Positions 41,494-50,032 of a stretch of DNA of 54,728 nucleotides are shown one piece after another (positions within the stretch are counted from its first letter, which is position 1; each line of letters starts with the position of its first letter). The DNA lies in contig JAITVS010000368.1 of NCBI GenBank assembly GCA_031285685.1, positions 1 through 54,728 on the forward strand, in the 5' to 3' direction. The notes under the pieces were generated by a model. That model searched no databases. It saw only the letters and a program-made list of their open reading frames with translations, and was not told where the DNA came from. Origin of the DNA: Tannerella sp. (GTDB lineage Bacteria; Bacteroidota; Bacteroidia; Bacteroidales; Tannerellaceae). The position numbers and the translations under genes are program-made.

Positions 41494-42316
41494 ATTTTAC
41501 AATGTCTGTACTTTCTTCCTCTTCTTTGGGTGCCTTTTTTACAAAAAATGCACTTAGTTCATATAGGCCGTATAATGGGAAAAATACACATCCCAATGTG
41601 AAAGGGTCACTACTTGGCGTAATAAATGCCGCAGCTGCTAATAAACCTACAATGGCATGGCGGCGATATTTATTGAAAAACGAACGGTTTAATAAACCTA
41701 ATTTGGATAACAGCCATGACAGCAGAGGCATTTCGAAAACAATACCCATGATAAAAATAAGCATGAAGAAGTTGTCCATGTATGATTCCAGTGAAACCTG
41801 TTCGATTATGGCCTCACTTAGCTGGTATGTGGCGAGAAATCGTAAAGTCATGGGAAAAACAAGAAAATAACCGACGGCACATCCCATAAAAAACATGACC
41901 GTACCAAAAAAGAATACCCAGCGTACATCTTTTTTTTCATGATCATACAGGGCCGGACTAATGAACCTCCATACTTCATACATGAGATAAGGAAATGTCA
42001 GAAGTAATGCCAGCCAGAATGAAGTGCTCATGTGCGTAAAAAACTGTGAAGCCAGTTTTATGTTGAATATATGCACTTCATATTTATCATCACAAAAATC
42101 AGGAAAAAACGGGACTGCCGTTGTTATCTTACAAAGCGCACGGTATAGAATAAAATCAGACCGGCAGGGAGCCAATATCACTGTATCGAATAAATAACGC
42201 ATACATGAAAATCCACCTATGGCAAAAACCATAAGCGCAATGATACAACGAAGCAGAGTCCATCGTAAAGCTTCCAGATGGTCCCAAAAGGACATTTCCT
42301 CCTGTTGTTCCGACAT
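41480..42316 (-). CDS. tatC: twin-arginine translocase subunit TatC
   Basis: A 278-residue inner membrane protein that recognises twin-arginine signal peptides of folded cargo. Six hydrophobic segments are visible. The N-terminal Asp-His-Leu-Glu-Ala-Leu-Arg motif (about 11-17) corresponds to the signal-peptide-binding His-Leu-x-Glu-Leu-Arg. The conserved Phe-x-x-Phe/Pro-Phe region in periplasmic loop 1 and the Glu of Phe-Glu-Met-Pro near 200 are present. There is 8 bases between tatA and tatC and a 14-base overlap with PBP1A. Tat is absent from many gut Bacteroides, so its presence says this lineage exports some folded redox or similar proteins. Confidence 0.93.
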   Translation of the reverse strand: MSEQQEEMSFWDHLEALRWTLLRCIIALMVFAIGGFSCMRYLFDTVILAPCRSDFILYRALCKITTAVPFFPDFCDDKYEVHIFNIKLASQFFTHMSTSFWLALLLTFPYLMYEVWRFISPALYDHEKKDVRWVFFFGTVMFFMGCAVGYFLVFPMTLRFLATYQLSEAIIEQVSLESYMDNFFMLIFIMGIVFEMPLLSWLLSKLGLLNRSFFNKYRRHAIVGLLAAAAFITPSSDPFTLGCVFFPLYGLYELSAFFVKKAPKEEEESTDIVKYETK

Positions 42317-42324
42317 GTTATGTC

Positions 42325-42534
42325 TTACTTATCCGGATTATTATTGGTGGTTGTATCTTCTGCTTTTATATCATCTTCGATGCCTTTTACACCTTCTTTG
42401 AAGTTCTTGATTCCTTTGCCAAGGCCTTTCATTAATTCGGGTATTTTCTTTCCTCCGAAAAGTAATAAAATGACAATGGCAAGGATAATAATTTCCGGTG
42501 TGCCCAAATTACCTATTAATAATAAATGATTCAT
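42325..42534 (-). CDS. tatA: twin-arginine translocase subunit TatA
   Basis: A 69-residue TatA/E protein with one N-terminal transmembrane helix (about 13-27), the Phe-Gly-Gly-Lys-Lys-Ile-Pro-Glu-Leu hinge (26-34), an amphipathic helix with Gly-Leu-Gly-Lys-Gly-Ile-Lys-Asn-Phe-Lys-Glu (37-47) and an Asp/Thr/Asn tail. It oligomerises to form the Tat pore. A canonical Shine-Dalgarno AAGGAGGA (42541-42548 on the minus strand, 6 bases before ATG) stands out, since such sites are rare in Bacteroidetes. Only one TatA-type gene is in the window, with no tatB. Confidence 0.93.
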   Translation of the reverse strand: MNHLLLIGNLGTPEIIILAIVILLLFGGKKIPELMKGLGKGIKNFKEGVKGIEDDIKAEDTTTNNNPDK

Positions 42535-42540
42535 AGTTAA

Positions 42541-42548
42541 TCCTCCTT
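42541..42548 (-). promoter_or_regulatory. tatA: strong Shine-Dalgarno site of tatA
   Basis: Minus-strand AAGGAGGA, 6 bases from ATG 42534, the longest match to the anti-SD I noticed among the starts examined. Confidence 0.75.
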
Positions 42549-42574
42549 ATGTTTTTCTTATAACAATAATAGCG

Positions 42575-42582
42575 CAAAGATA
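42575..42582 (-). promoter_or_regulatory. -7 box of tatA-tatC-PBP1A
   Basis: Minus-strand TATCTTTG (CAAAGATA on plus), 40 bases ahead of tatA. A -33 match at the usual spacing is lacking. Confidence 0.55.
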
Positions 42583-42741
42583 CAATCAGAAATTGATATA
42601 ATTGCTCTTTTTAATATTTTTATTGTTTTTGAAGCATGAACCGGAGAGGTCATAGACAGCTTCAGGGTTGGAATTATTTTTGTCCGATATCTTATTTTGC
42701 ATGTCTGTACCGATAAATAAAGTATTTTTAACACATTAAAT

Positions 42742-42772
42742 TTTGATATATATTGTAATCATTATAATTTTG
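42742..42772 (+). promoter_or_regulatory. ahpC promoter
   Basis: -33 TTTG (42742-42745), 19-base spacer and -7 TAATTTTG (42765-42772). The leader is about 48 bases. Confidence 0.75.
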
Positions 42773-42826
42773 CATCAAGTTCAAAAATATAATTATTTTA
42801 ATATTCAAATATTTAAATTTAAAATT

Positions 42827-43393
42827 ATGACACCAATTATTAATTCTTACATTCCGGAGTTTAAGGTAAACGCCTACCACCAGGGCGAGTTTAAAACAGT
42901 AACAGACAAAGAAGTGAAAGGGAAATGGGGCGTTTTCTTTTTTTATCCTGCGGATTTCACTTTCGTATGTCCTACAGAACTGGAGGATATGGCGGATAAT
43001 TATGCTAAATTCAAGGAATTGGGCGTTGAGATTTATTCGGTAAGCACAGATACTCATTTTGTGCATAAAGCATGGCATGATGCATCGGAAAGCATTAAAA
43101 AAATCCAATATCCGATGCTTGCTGATCCCACGGGTGTGTTAACAAGAGCTTTAGGAGTTCACATTGAGGAAGATGGGCTTGCATACAGAGGTACCTTTGT
43201 TTTTAATCCTGAAGGACAGGTAAAGATATGTGAAATACACGATAACGGAATCGGGCGTAATGCATCCGAGTTACTCCGAAAAGTAGAAGCAGCTCTGTTT
43301 GTTGCCGAACATCCGAATGAAGTTTGCCCGGCTAAGTGGAAAAAGGGAGACAAAACTTTAAAACCCGGTATTGATCTGGTTGGAAAAATTTAA
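42827..43393 (+). CDS. ahpC: alkyl hydroperoxide reductase subunit C (peroxiredoxin)
   Basis: A 188-residue typical 2-Cys peroxiredoxin that reduces H2O2 and organic peroxides in the cytoplasm. The peroxidatic Cys48 sits in Phe-Thr-Phe-Val-Cys-Pro-Thr-Glu-Leu, and the resolving Cys is in Val-Cys-Pro-Ala-Lys-Trp about 20 residues from the end, as in AhpC rather than Prx1/Tpx. It is recycled by AhpF, encoded next. The start at 42827 follows the promoter and gives the usual AhpC N-terminus; the longer frame starts at the -33 box. A terminator separates it from ahpF. Confidence 0.96.
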   Translation: MTPIINSYIPEFKVNAYHQGEFKTVTDKEVKGKWGVFFFYPADFTFVCPTELEDMADNYAKFKELGVEIYSVSTDTHFVHKAWHDASESIKKIQYPMLADPTGVLTRALGVHIEEDGLAYRGTFVFNPEGQVKICEIHDNGIGRNASELLRKVEAALFVAEHPNEVCPAKWKKGDKTLKPGIDLVGKI

Positions 43394-43418
43394 AAAAAGC
43401 TGTTAGGTTTGGGTTATT

Positions 43419-43456
43419 AAAAGGGTTGTCTCTATATTATGGAACAACCCTTTTTT
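43419..43456 (+). terminator. hairpin terminator between ahpC and ahpF
   Basis: An 11-base stem (43419-43429 with 43444-43454) with 14-base loop runs into a T-tract (43451-43456). It would attenuate transcription into ahpF. Confidence 0.75.
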
Positions 43457-43550
43457 AATCGTAAATCCAAATCTGTCCGGAATATGAATAGAGGGGGAAA
43501 GATCTTAATATTCGAAGGTTTAATATTTAAATAAGTAAAATAATACGATT

Positions 43551-45107
43551 ATGTTAGATTCAGCATTAAAAGAACAGGTGAAATCTATTTTTACAGATTT
43601 ATCTTCATCTTATATACTTGATATATATGTATCAGATGAACATGAAAGCCGCAATGAGTTGATTGAATTATTGGAGGATACAGCTTCCTGTTCAGAGAAG
43701 ATTCAAATTCGTTTGAATAAAGGACCGGGACTGGAATTCTGTCTATTGAAAGACAAGAAAGACATGGGGATAAAATTCAGAATGGTTCCTAACGGCCACG
43801 AATTCTCGACCCTCCTTCTGGCAATTTTAAATTGTGATGGAAAAGGGAAAAATTTTCCTGACGAATTTATTCAAACCCGGGTGAAATCCCTGAAAGGTGA
43901 AATCAGATTGTCCACCTATGTTTCTCTTACATGCACCAATTGTCCGGATGTAGCTCAGGCATTTAATTTGATGGCGATCCTGAATCCGGATATAAAACAT
44001 GAAACAGTTGATGGCGCTATCAATCAGGATGAAGTTGAGGCTCTTGGTATACAGGGGGTTCCGGCTGTATTTGCCGATGGCGAATTTATCCACTCAGGAA
44101 AAGCCGGTTTTGGCGAATTATTGGACAAACTGGAAGCAAAGTACGGTAGGGACGAAAATGTATTCCCGGCCTCTGAAGATAAAAAATATGATGTTCTGGT
44201 TGTCGGTGGAGGGCCGGCCGGCGCCTCGGCAGCTATCTATTCTGTGCGTAAGGGATTAAAAGTAGCTGTTCTTGCGGAACGTGTCGGCGGACAGGTAAAA
44301 GAAACCGTCGGAATTGAAAATGTTACTTCCATCATTGCTACGACAGGAGAAAAACTTGCGGCGGATTTAAAAGCGCATATGCTCGCTTATCCTGTTGATA
44401 TATTTGAAAACCGTACGGTAGAAAAAGTGGAGTTGGACGGGAATAGAAAAATTGTTCATGTCAGGGGAGGTGAAAAATATAGTGCTTCTGCATTGATTAT
44501 TGCTACGGGGGCAAAATGGCGGAGACTGAATATTGAGGGAGAGGCACAATACATCGGAAGAGGAGTTGCGTTCTGCCCGCATTGTGACGGGCCTTTTTAT
44601 GAAGGAAAGCATGTTGCGGTTATCGGAGGAGGAAATTCCGGTATAGAAGCTGCGATCGATCTTGCGGGAATTTGCTCTAAAGTAACTGTCTTTGAATTTC
44701 TGGAAGACCTGAAAGCCGACAGTGTATTGCAGGAAAAATTAAGAAGCTTGCCGAATACTGAAATTTTCACGAATTCACAGACCACGGAATTAGTTGGCGA
44801 CGGGGAGAAGATCACAGGTATAAAAGTGAAAAACCGTCAGTCAGGAGAAGAAAAAACAATTGCATTGGATGGCGTTTTTGTTCAGATCGGTTTGACGGCT
44901 AACAGTCCGGTATTTAAAGATATGATTAAGACGAATGCTATCGGTGAAATTGAGATAGACGAATACTGCAGGACAAACATATCAGGAATATATGCCGCAG
45001 GTGATGTTACAACAGTTCCTTATAAACAGATTATCATATCAATGGGAGAAGGGGCAAAGGCTGCACTTACGGCATTTGATGACCGGATACGCGGTTTGTT
45101 GGATTAA
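43551..45107 (+). CDS. ahpF: alkyl hydroperoxide reductase subunit F
   Basis: A 518-residue NADH-dependent flavoprotein disulfide reductase that reduces AhpC. The N-terminal double thioredoxin-like domain (about 1-200) contains Cys128-Thr-Asn-Cys131. The C-terminal thioredoxin-reductase-like part has the FAD motif Val-Gly-Gly-Gly-Pro-Ala-Gly (about 222-228), Cys342-Pro-His-Cys345 as the active disulfide, the NAD motif Ile-Gly-Gly-Gly-Asn-Ser-Gly (358-364) and Ala-Gly-Asp-Val-Thr near the end. Length and spacing match standard AhpF. It follows ahpC across a hairpin terminator; no separate strong promoter was seen. Confidence 0.96.
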   Translation: MLDSALKEQVKSIFTDLSSSYILDIYVSDEHESRNELIELLEDTASCSEKIQIRLNKGPGLEFCLLKDKKDMGIKFRMVPNGHEFSTLLLAILNCDGKGKNFPDEFIQTRVKSLKGEIRLSTYVSLTCTNCPDVAQAFNLMAILNPDIKHETVDGAINQDEVEALGIQGVPAVFADGEFIHSGKAGFGELLDKLEAKYGRDENVFPASEDKKYDVLVVGGGPAGASAAIYSVRKGLKVAVLAERVGGQVKETVGIENVTSIIATTGEKLAADLKAHMLAYPVDIFENRTVEKVELDGNRKIVHVRGGEKYSASALIIATGAKWRRLNIEGEAQYIGRGVAFCPHCDGPFYEGKHVAVIGGGNSGIEAAIDLAGICSKVTVFEFLEDLKADSVLQEKLRSLPNTEIFTNSQTTELVGDGEKITGIKVKNRQSGEEKTIALDGVFVQIGLTANSPVFKDMIKTNAIGEIEIDEYCRTNISGIYAAGDVTTVPYKQIIISMGEGAKAALTAFDDRIRGLLD

Positions 45108-45258
45108 TCTTGCTGCCAAAAAAATAAATTCATGCCCGACTTACATCTTTTGAATTGTTAAGGTTAAATACCGGCGGTGCCTGTAACATGATAGCCGGAG
45201 ATAATTTTTGAATGTATTTGTCAAGCGAAGCAAATATAAAAACAAAAATATTTTTTGT

Positions 45259-45289
45259 TTTGTATTTCGCTTGACTTACATTACATTTG
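45259..45289 (+). promoter_or_regulatory. promoter of the fabD-pyrH gene block
   Basis: -33 TTTG (45259-45262), 19-base spacer, -7 TACATTTG (45282-45289). It sits 33 bases upstream of ATG 45323 and rules out the longer frame beginning at 45287. Confidence 0.8.
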
Positions 45290-45322
45290 CAGATTCAAAA
45301 ATTAATATTAAAAGTTGTAAGT

Positions 45323-46222
45323 ATGAAAGTTTTTGTATATCCGGGTCAGGGCGCCCAGTTTGTAGGTATGGGGAAGTCAATGTATGACGAGAATCCGCGT
45401 GCAAGAGAGTTGTTCGAGGAAGCGAATGAAATTCTGGGTTTCCGTATAACAGACATCATGTTTTCAGGCACAGACGACGAACTGAAACAAACAAAAGTGA
45501 CGCAACCTGCTATCTTTCTGCATTCCGTAATTCTTTCAAAGATATGGGGTAAACTGTTCACTCCGGGAATGATGGCCGGACATTCATTAGGTGAATTTTC
45601 TGCTCTTACAGCTTCAAATGCACTTTCGTTTGAAGACGGGCTTACTCTTGTATCAAAACGTGCGCACGCTATGCAGAAAGCGTGTGAATTACAACCTTCT
45701 ACGATGGCTGCAATTATCGGTCTCCCGGATGAAATGGTAGAGAAAGTCTGTGCGGATATAACAGATGAAGTTGTTGTTTGTGCGAATTATAATTGTCCGG
45801 GACAAATTGCGATATCAGGAACAGAGGCCGGAATAGATAAAGCATGTGAAATGTTAACAGCGGCAGGAGCAAAACGCGCTTTGAAATTGAAGGTAGGGGG
45901 TGCGTTCCATTCTCCACTGATGGAACCTGCGCGCGCAGAACTTGCTGAGGCAATTAATGCAGCCATATTCAGTAAGCCGATTTGTCCGATATATCAGAAC
46001 TATACAGCGCTTCCTTCAACGGATGCAACGGAAATCAGAGAAAACCTGATTGCCCAGCTTACCGCACCTGTAAAATGGACTCAGACTGTCCGGAATATGG
46101 TTGCCGATGGAGCTGATCATTTTGTGGAATTAGGGCCGGGTAAAATTCTGCAAGGTCTTATTCTGAAGATCGATAATTCGGTTACGGCAGAAAGCTATCA
46201 GGATAAGATCACTACGGATTAA
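45323..46222 (+). CDS. fabD: malonyl-CoA:ACP transacylase
   Basis: Loads malonyl groups from CoA to acyl carrier protein for fatty acid synthesis. The 299-residue protein starts with Val-Phe-Val-Tyr-Pro-Gly-Gln-Gly-Ala-Gln. The nucleophile Ser lies in Gly-His-Ser-Leu-Gly-Glu-Phe near 89-95; the partner His in Gly-Ala-Phe-His-Ser-Pro-Leu-Met near 200; and Arg in the conserved Lys-Arg-Ala block near 115. It is the first gene of a run with small gaps through pyrH. The start at 45323 is fixed by the promoter at 45259-45289. Confidence 0.95.
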   Translation: MKVFVYPGQGAQFVGMGKSMYDENPRARELFEEANEILGFRITDIMFSGTDDELKQTKVTQPAIFLHSVILSKIWGKLFTPGMMAGHSLGEFSALTASNALSFEDGLTLVSKRAHAMQKACELQPSTMAAIIGLPDEMVEKVCADITDEVVVCANYNCPGQIAISGTEAGIDKACEMLTAAGAKRALKLKVGGAFHSPLMEPARAELAEAINAAIFSKPICPIYQNYTALPSTDATEIRENLIAQLTAPVKWTQTVRNMVADGADHFVELGPGKILQGLILKIDNSVTAESYQDKITTD

Positions 46223-46241
46223 TATTTAATCTCGGTTTTCT

Positions 46242-46805
46242 ATGGCAACAAATAGTCTGATATATGATAAGAACACGTTGGAATTTGTCACCGTCACGCT
46301 CGAATTTTGCGCATTGATGGAGACAACTTCCGAACATACCTTATTTTCTTTTACTGATAAAGCCGTAAAAATACTTCCGTTATTGTATCTTAAGGCTACG
46401 TTGTTGCCGGTTCGGGAAGAGCGGGACGAAGAGTCTGATATGGAGCATTTCATTACCGAAAATACGTATGAGGTAATACGTCATCGTCTTGCGGATTTGC
46501 TTGGTGAATATGATTCCTACCTTGAAACATTCCATCCTGATATGAAATATAGCGACACTCCGATTGCTGCTACAATTTCAGAGAATCTGGCCGATGTGTA
46601 TCAGGATTTAGGCGATTTTGTAGCTCTTTTCCGTCAGGAAAATGAGGAAGTAATGGGGCTGGCTTTGTCTGTTTGCGAAGAAAATTTCCGGCTCTATTGG
46701 GGACAAAAATTACTTAACGCTTTGAAAGCTCTCCATGTGGCGCGTTTTAACGAAGATCTATCTTCGGATGATGATGAATATTTAACGGAAGAAGATACGG
46801 AATGA
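46242..46805 (+). CDS. DUF5063 protein
   Basis: A 187-residue acidic cytoplasmic protein recognised as DUF5063, a family found widely next to ribonuclease-D-like and rRNA methyltransferase genes in Bacteroidetes. It is predicted mainly helical, with a Glu/Asp-rich middle (Glu-Glu-Arg-Asp-Glu-Glu near 60) and a highly acidic C-terminus (Ser-Ser-Asp-Asp-Asp-Glu near 175). No catalytic motif is recognised. Its stop overlaps the next start by 4 bases, so translational coupling is likely. Confidence 0.7.
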   Translation: MATNSLIYDKNTLEFVTVTLEFCALMETTSEHTLFSFTDKAVKILPLLYLKATLLPVREERDEESDMEHFITENTYEVIRHRLADLLGEYDSYLETFHPDMKYSDTPIAATISENLADVYQDLGDFVALFRQENEEVMGLALSVCEENFRLYWGQKLLNALKALHVARFNEDLSSDDDEYLTEEDTE

Positions 46806-47383
46806 ATTTTACTCATGCCATAACAAAAGATGCAATATCGCAGCTGCCGCGGGAAGTGTTTCCGGGAGATATTGTAGTTGTGGGTACGGAAAAGGGATTG
46901 GAGGATGCACTTCTGTATTTGTCTTCGTTTGCTGAGGTGGGATTTGATACTGAAACACGTCCTAGTTTTTCGAAAAAGACTCATTATAAAATGTCATTGA
47001 TGCAGCTTTCGAGCGATAGTAAGTGCTTCCTCATCAGGCTGAATAAATTCAAAAAAATGCCGGTTTCACTGGAGTTGTTCCTTAAAAATGAAAAGGTCAA
47101 AAAAATAGGCCTTTCCTTGCGGGATGATTTTCATGGATTGAACGGACTGACTAAAATATCTCCGAGTCATTTTATTGATTTGCAGCAATATATCGTTCAG
47201 TTTGGTATTGAGGATATGAGTCTTCAGAAAATTTACGCGATACTTTTCGGTAAAAAAATATCCAAGCGTGAGCGTCTAAGTAACTGGGAAGCTGAAGTTT
47301 TGACAGAATCACAACAGCGGTATGCCGCTCTTGATGCATGGTCCTGTCTTCGTATATATCAATTTTTGGAACGCTCAAAATGA
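46802..47383 (+). CDS. 3'-5' exonuclease, DEDDy type (RNase D-like)
   Basis: A 193-residue single-domain 3'-5' exonuclease. The DEDD-y motifs are seen: Exo I Phe-Asp-Thr-Glu-Thr-Arg-Pro-Ser near 47, Exo II Gly-Leu-Ser-Leu-Arg-Asp-Asp near 103, and Exo III with Tyr-Ala-Ala-Leu-Asp-Ala-Trp-Ser-Cys near 175. No HRDC domain follows, so it is shorter than RNase D. Its substrate (RNA or DNA) cannot be decided. It overlaps DUF5063 by 4 bases and ends in the ATGA that starts the methyltransferase, indicating an operon that may act in RNA maturation. Confidence 0.85.
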   Translation: MNFTHAITKDAISQLPREVFPGDIVVVGTEKGLEDALLYLSSFAEVGFDTETRPSFSKKTHYKMSLMQLSSDSKCFLIRLNKFKKMPVSLELFLKNEKVKKIGLSLRDDFHGLNGLTKISPSHFIDLQQYIVQFGIEDMSLQKIYAILFGKKISKRERLSNWEAEVLTESQQRYAALDAWSCLRIYQFLERSK

Positions 47384-48603
47384 ATCTTTGTAAAATCTAT
47401 CTGAAACCAAAAAAAGAAGAATCTCTTCTGCGTTTTCATCCCTGGGTATTTTCGGGCGCTGTCGGTTCCGTAGATGGAAAGCCTGCGGAAGGCGATCTTG
47501 TTGAGGTCTATAGTGCAAATAATCATTTTCTGGGGATAGGTCACTATCAGATCGGTAGCATTGTTGTTCGCATTTTGTCGTTTACTCCCGCAGAAATTGA
47601 CATTGCTTTCTGGACCGAACGTATACGTCAGGCCTACAAACTACGCCGATCTATCGGTCTTATTAGGACCGGGACGAACGATCCGCTTCAGCTGTCCAAC
47701 AGCCCGGTAAATGATACATATAGATTAATACATGGAGAAGGTGATTGTCTGCCGGGGCTTATTATTGATATATATGCATCTACTGCTGTTATTCAGGCTC
47801 ATTCCGTAGGTATGCATTATGCGCGTAAGGATATTGCAATAGCATTATGCGAGGTATTGGGTAGTAATTTGCACCGTATCTATTATAAATCCGAAGGAAC
47901 CCTTCCGTTTAAGGCTGATCTTGGTGAAGAAAACGAATATCTTTATGGCGGTGATAATAAAGAATCGTCTATTGCTGTGGAGAATGGCATTCAATTTCAT
48001 ATCGATTGGCAAAAAGGGCAAAAAACCGGTTTTTTTATTGATCAACGGGATAACAGAACCCTGCTTCAGCATTATGCGAAAGACTGCGCAGTTCTGAATA
48101 TGTTTTGTTATACGGGAGGATTTTCCGTTTATGCGTTGCGCGGAGGAGCGTCTCTTGTTCATTCGGTAGACAGTTCTGCCAAGGCGATCGCATTGACGAA
48201 CGAAAACGTAGCGCTGAATTTTCCGGAAGATGTGCGTCATCAGGCTTTTGCCGAAGATGCGTTTAAATTTATGGAGAGTATTGATGATAAATATGATTTG
48301 ATTGTATTGGATCCTCCTGCTTTTGCAAAACATCGGAATGTACTACGAAATGCATTGCAGGGTTATCGTAAGCTGAATGCGATCGCATTTAAAAAGATAA
48401 AACCGGGCGGTATTATTTTTACATTTTCCTGTTCGCAGATTGTCAGTAAAAATGACTTCCGGTTGACTGTGTTCAGTGCAGCGGCACAATCGGGACGTAC
48501 TGTCCGCATACTTCACCAGTTGACACAACCGGCAGATCATCCGATCAATATTTATCATCCCGAAGGAGAATACCTGAAAGGTCTTGTACTTCAGGTGGAA
48601 TAA
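47380..48603 (+). CDS. rlmI: class I rRNA (cytosine-C5)-methyltransferase, RlmI-like
   Basis: A 407-residue SAM-dependent methyltransferase similar to RlmI, which makes m5C1962 in 23S rRNA. The N-terminal PUA domain (about 1-75) starts with Leu-Lys-Pro-Lys-Lys-Glu-Glu and His-Pro-Trp-Val-Phe. The SAM motif Val-Leu-Asn-Met-Phe-Cys-Tyr-Thr-Gly-Gly-Phe is near 235. The Asp-Pro-Pro-Ala-Phe motif IV is near 310, and the Phe-Ser-Cys-Ser catalytic Cys is near 350. The start at 47380 overlaps the previous stop. The rRNA site is inferred by similarity only. Confidence 0.88.
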   Translation: MNLCKIYLKPKKEESLLRFHPWVFSGAVGSVDGKPAEGDLVEVYSANNHFLGIGHYQIGSIVVRILSFTPAEIDIAFWTERIRQAYKLRRSIGLIRTGTNDPLQLSNSPVNDTYRLIHGEGDCLPGLIIDIYASTAVIQAHSVGMHYARKDIAIALCEVLGSNLHRIYYKSEGTLPFKADLGEENEYLYGGDNKESSIAVENGIQFHIDWQKGQKTGFFIDQRDNRTLLQHYAKDCAVLNMFCYTGGFSVYALRGGASLVHSVDSSAKAIALTNENVALNFPEDVRHQAFAEDAFKFMESIDDKYDLIVLDPPAFAKHRNVLRNALQGYRKLNAIAFKKIKPGGIIFTFSCSQIVSKNDFRLTVFSAAAQSGRTVRILHQLTQPADHPINIYHPEGEYLKGLVLQVE

Positions 48604-48618
48604 AAAGAGTTTAAAGTT

Positions 48619-50007
48619 ATGATGGAGTGGTCTAAATTATTATCCGGAAAACGTCTTGGTGTGGAACATTATCATGAACGTAAACATGAACGAACGAACT
48701 TTCAACGTGATTATGACCGGCTGATATTCTCTTCACCATTTCGTCGTTTACAGAATAAGACACAGGTATTTCCGTTACCGGGTAGTATATTTGTGCATAA
48801 CCGACTGACACATAGTCTTGAAGTGTCGTGTGTGGGACGTTCGCTGGGTAAAAATATATCTTCCCGCCTGATTGAGAAGTACGGTGATCCGGAGGAGATT
48901 AACTTTTCCGAAATGGATTCGATTGTTTCGGCTGCATGCCTTGCGCATGATATGGGAAATCCGCCGTTCGGCCATTCCGGTGAGCGGGCTATTTCCGCGT
49001 ATTTTACGGATGGTAAGGGTAAACAATATGAACAGGAGGTTCGCGCTCAGGGCGGTCGTTGGGAAGATTTTCTTTATTTTGAAGGGAATGCAAATGCCAT
49101 GCGCTTGCTTACTCATAAATTTAAAGGACGCCGTGAAGGTGGCTTTGCATTGACATACAGTACGCTTGCCTCTGTTGTAAAATATCCTTTTGCTTCAACT
49201 TATGCAACTACGGCTAAGAAAAAATTCGGATTCTTTCAAACGGAAGAGGATACATATCTCCGTATCGTTAAAGAATTGGGTATTCCCCGGATAAATCTTG
49301 TGGCTGATATACCTCATAATCCCGTGTCTGATGGTGGGGTACAGCTGCATTCAAACGTGGAGGTTTATGCCCGCTACCCGTTGGTCTATCTGGTAGAAGC
49401 GGCCGATGATATTTGTTACCAGATCATGGATATCGAAGATGCTCATAAGCTGCGTCTTCTGACTAAAGATGAGGTATTTGACCTGTTTCTCGCTTTCTTT
49501 GACGGTAAGCGCCTTGAGAGTATCAAACATACGATGATGATGGTTAATGACACGAATGAGCAGATTGCTTATCTTCGTTCCTGTATCATCGGATTGCTGG
49601 TAGATGAATGTACGCAGGAATTTCTCGAGAATGAAGTTCGTTTTCTGGAAGGATCCTACCACCGGCCATTGATAGAAGGGATCGGTGATGTTGCGGGAAA
49701 AGCGTATAAAATGTGTTCAGAGGTTGCTTATGAAAAGATCTATATATCATGTGATGTGGTTGATATCGAACTTGCCGGTTATCATATTTTCGGATATCTG
49801 CTTGAAACGATTATCGATGCGATGATGAATACGGATCATTCTTATAGTAAATTGTTATTAAGCCGTGTGCCTGACCAATATGATGTTTACGCGTCTACCA
49901 CTTACGGAAAAATTCAGTGCGCTCTTGATTACATATCAGGGATGACAGATGTTTATGCGCTTGATCTTTATCGTAAGATTACAGGACAGAGCCTGCCAGC
50001 AGTATAG
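48619..50007 (+). CDS. dgt: deoxyguanosinetriphosphate triphosphohydrolase (dGTPase)
   Basis: A 462-residue HD-domain enzyme hydrolysing dGTP (or other dNTPs) to nucleoside and triphosphate. Signatures are Arg-Arg-Leu-Gln-Asn-Lys-Thr-Gln near 39-46, a His-Asn-Arg-Leu-Thr-His-Ser-Leu-Glu block near 59, and the HD pair in Leu-Ala-His-Asp-Met-Gly-Asn-Pro-Pro-Phe-Gly-His near 111. Length fits the Dgt branch, not the short 'type 1' dGTPases. There is an ATG-ATG start, so 48622 is an alternative. It lies 15 bases after the methyltransferase and 25 before pyrH. Confidence 0.93.
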   Translation: MMEWSKLLSGKRLGVEHYHERKHERTNFQRDYDRLIFSSPFRRLQNKTQVFPLPGSIFVHNRLTHSLEVSCVGRSLGKNISSRLIEKYGDPEEINFSEMDSIVSAACLAHDMGNPPFGHSGERAISAYFTDGKGKQYEQEVRAQGGRWEDFLYFEGNANAMRLLTHKFKGRREGGFALTYSTLASVVKYPFASTYATTAKKKFGFFQTEEDTYLRIVKELGIPRINLVADIPHNPVSDGGVQLHSNVEVYARYPLVYLVEAADDICYQIMDIEDAHKLRLLTKDEVFDLFLAFFDGKRLESIKHTMMMVNDTNEQIAYLRSCIIGLLVDECTQEFLENEVRFLEGSYHRPLIEGIGDVAGKAYKMCSEVAYEKIYISCDVVDIELAGYHIFGYLLETIIDAMMNTDHSYSKLLLSRVPDQYDVYASTTYGKIQCALDYISGMTDVYALDLYRKITGQSLPAV

Positions 50008-50032
50008 GATGTAATTAAAACAATATAGTTCT

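Noticed and set aside
41294..41557. 87-codon plus-strand frame over the tatC/PBP1A junction
   Set aside because: It is a shadow of two real minus-strand genes, rich in Phe/Leu because of the Lys-rich PBP tail on the other strand.
48775..49116. 113-codon minus-strand frame inside dgt
   Set aside because: It is antisense to the HD motifs of the dGTPase and has no features of its own.
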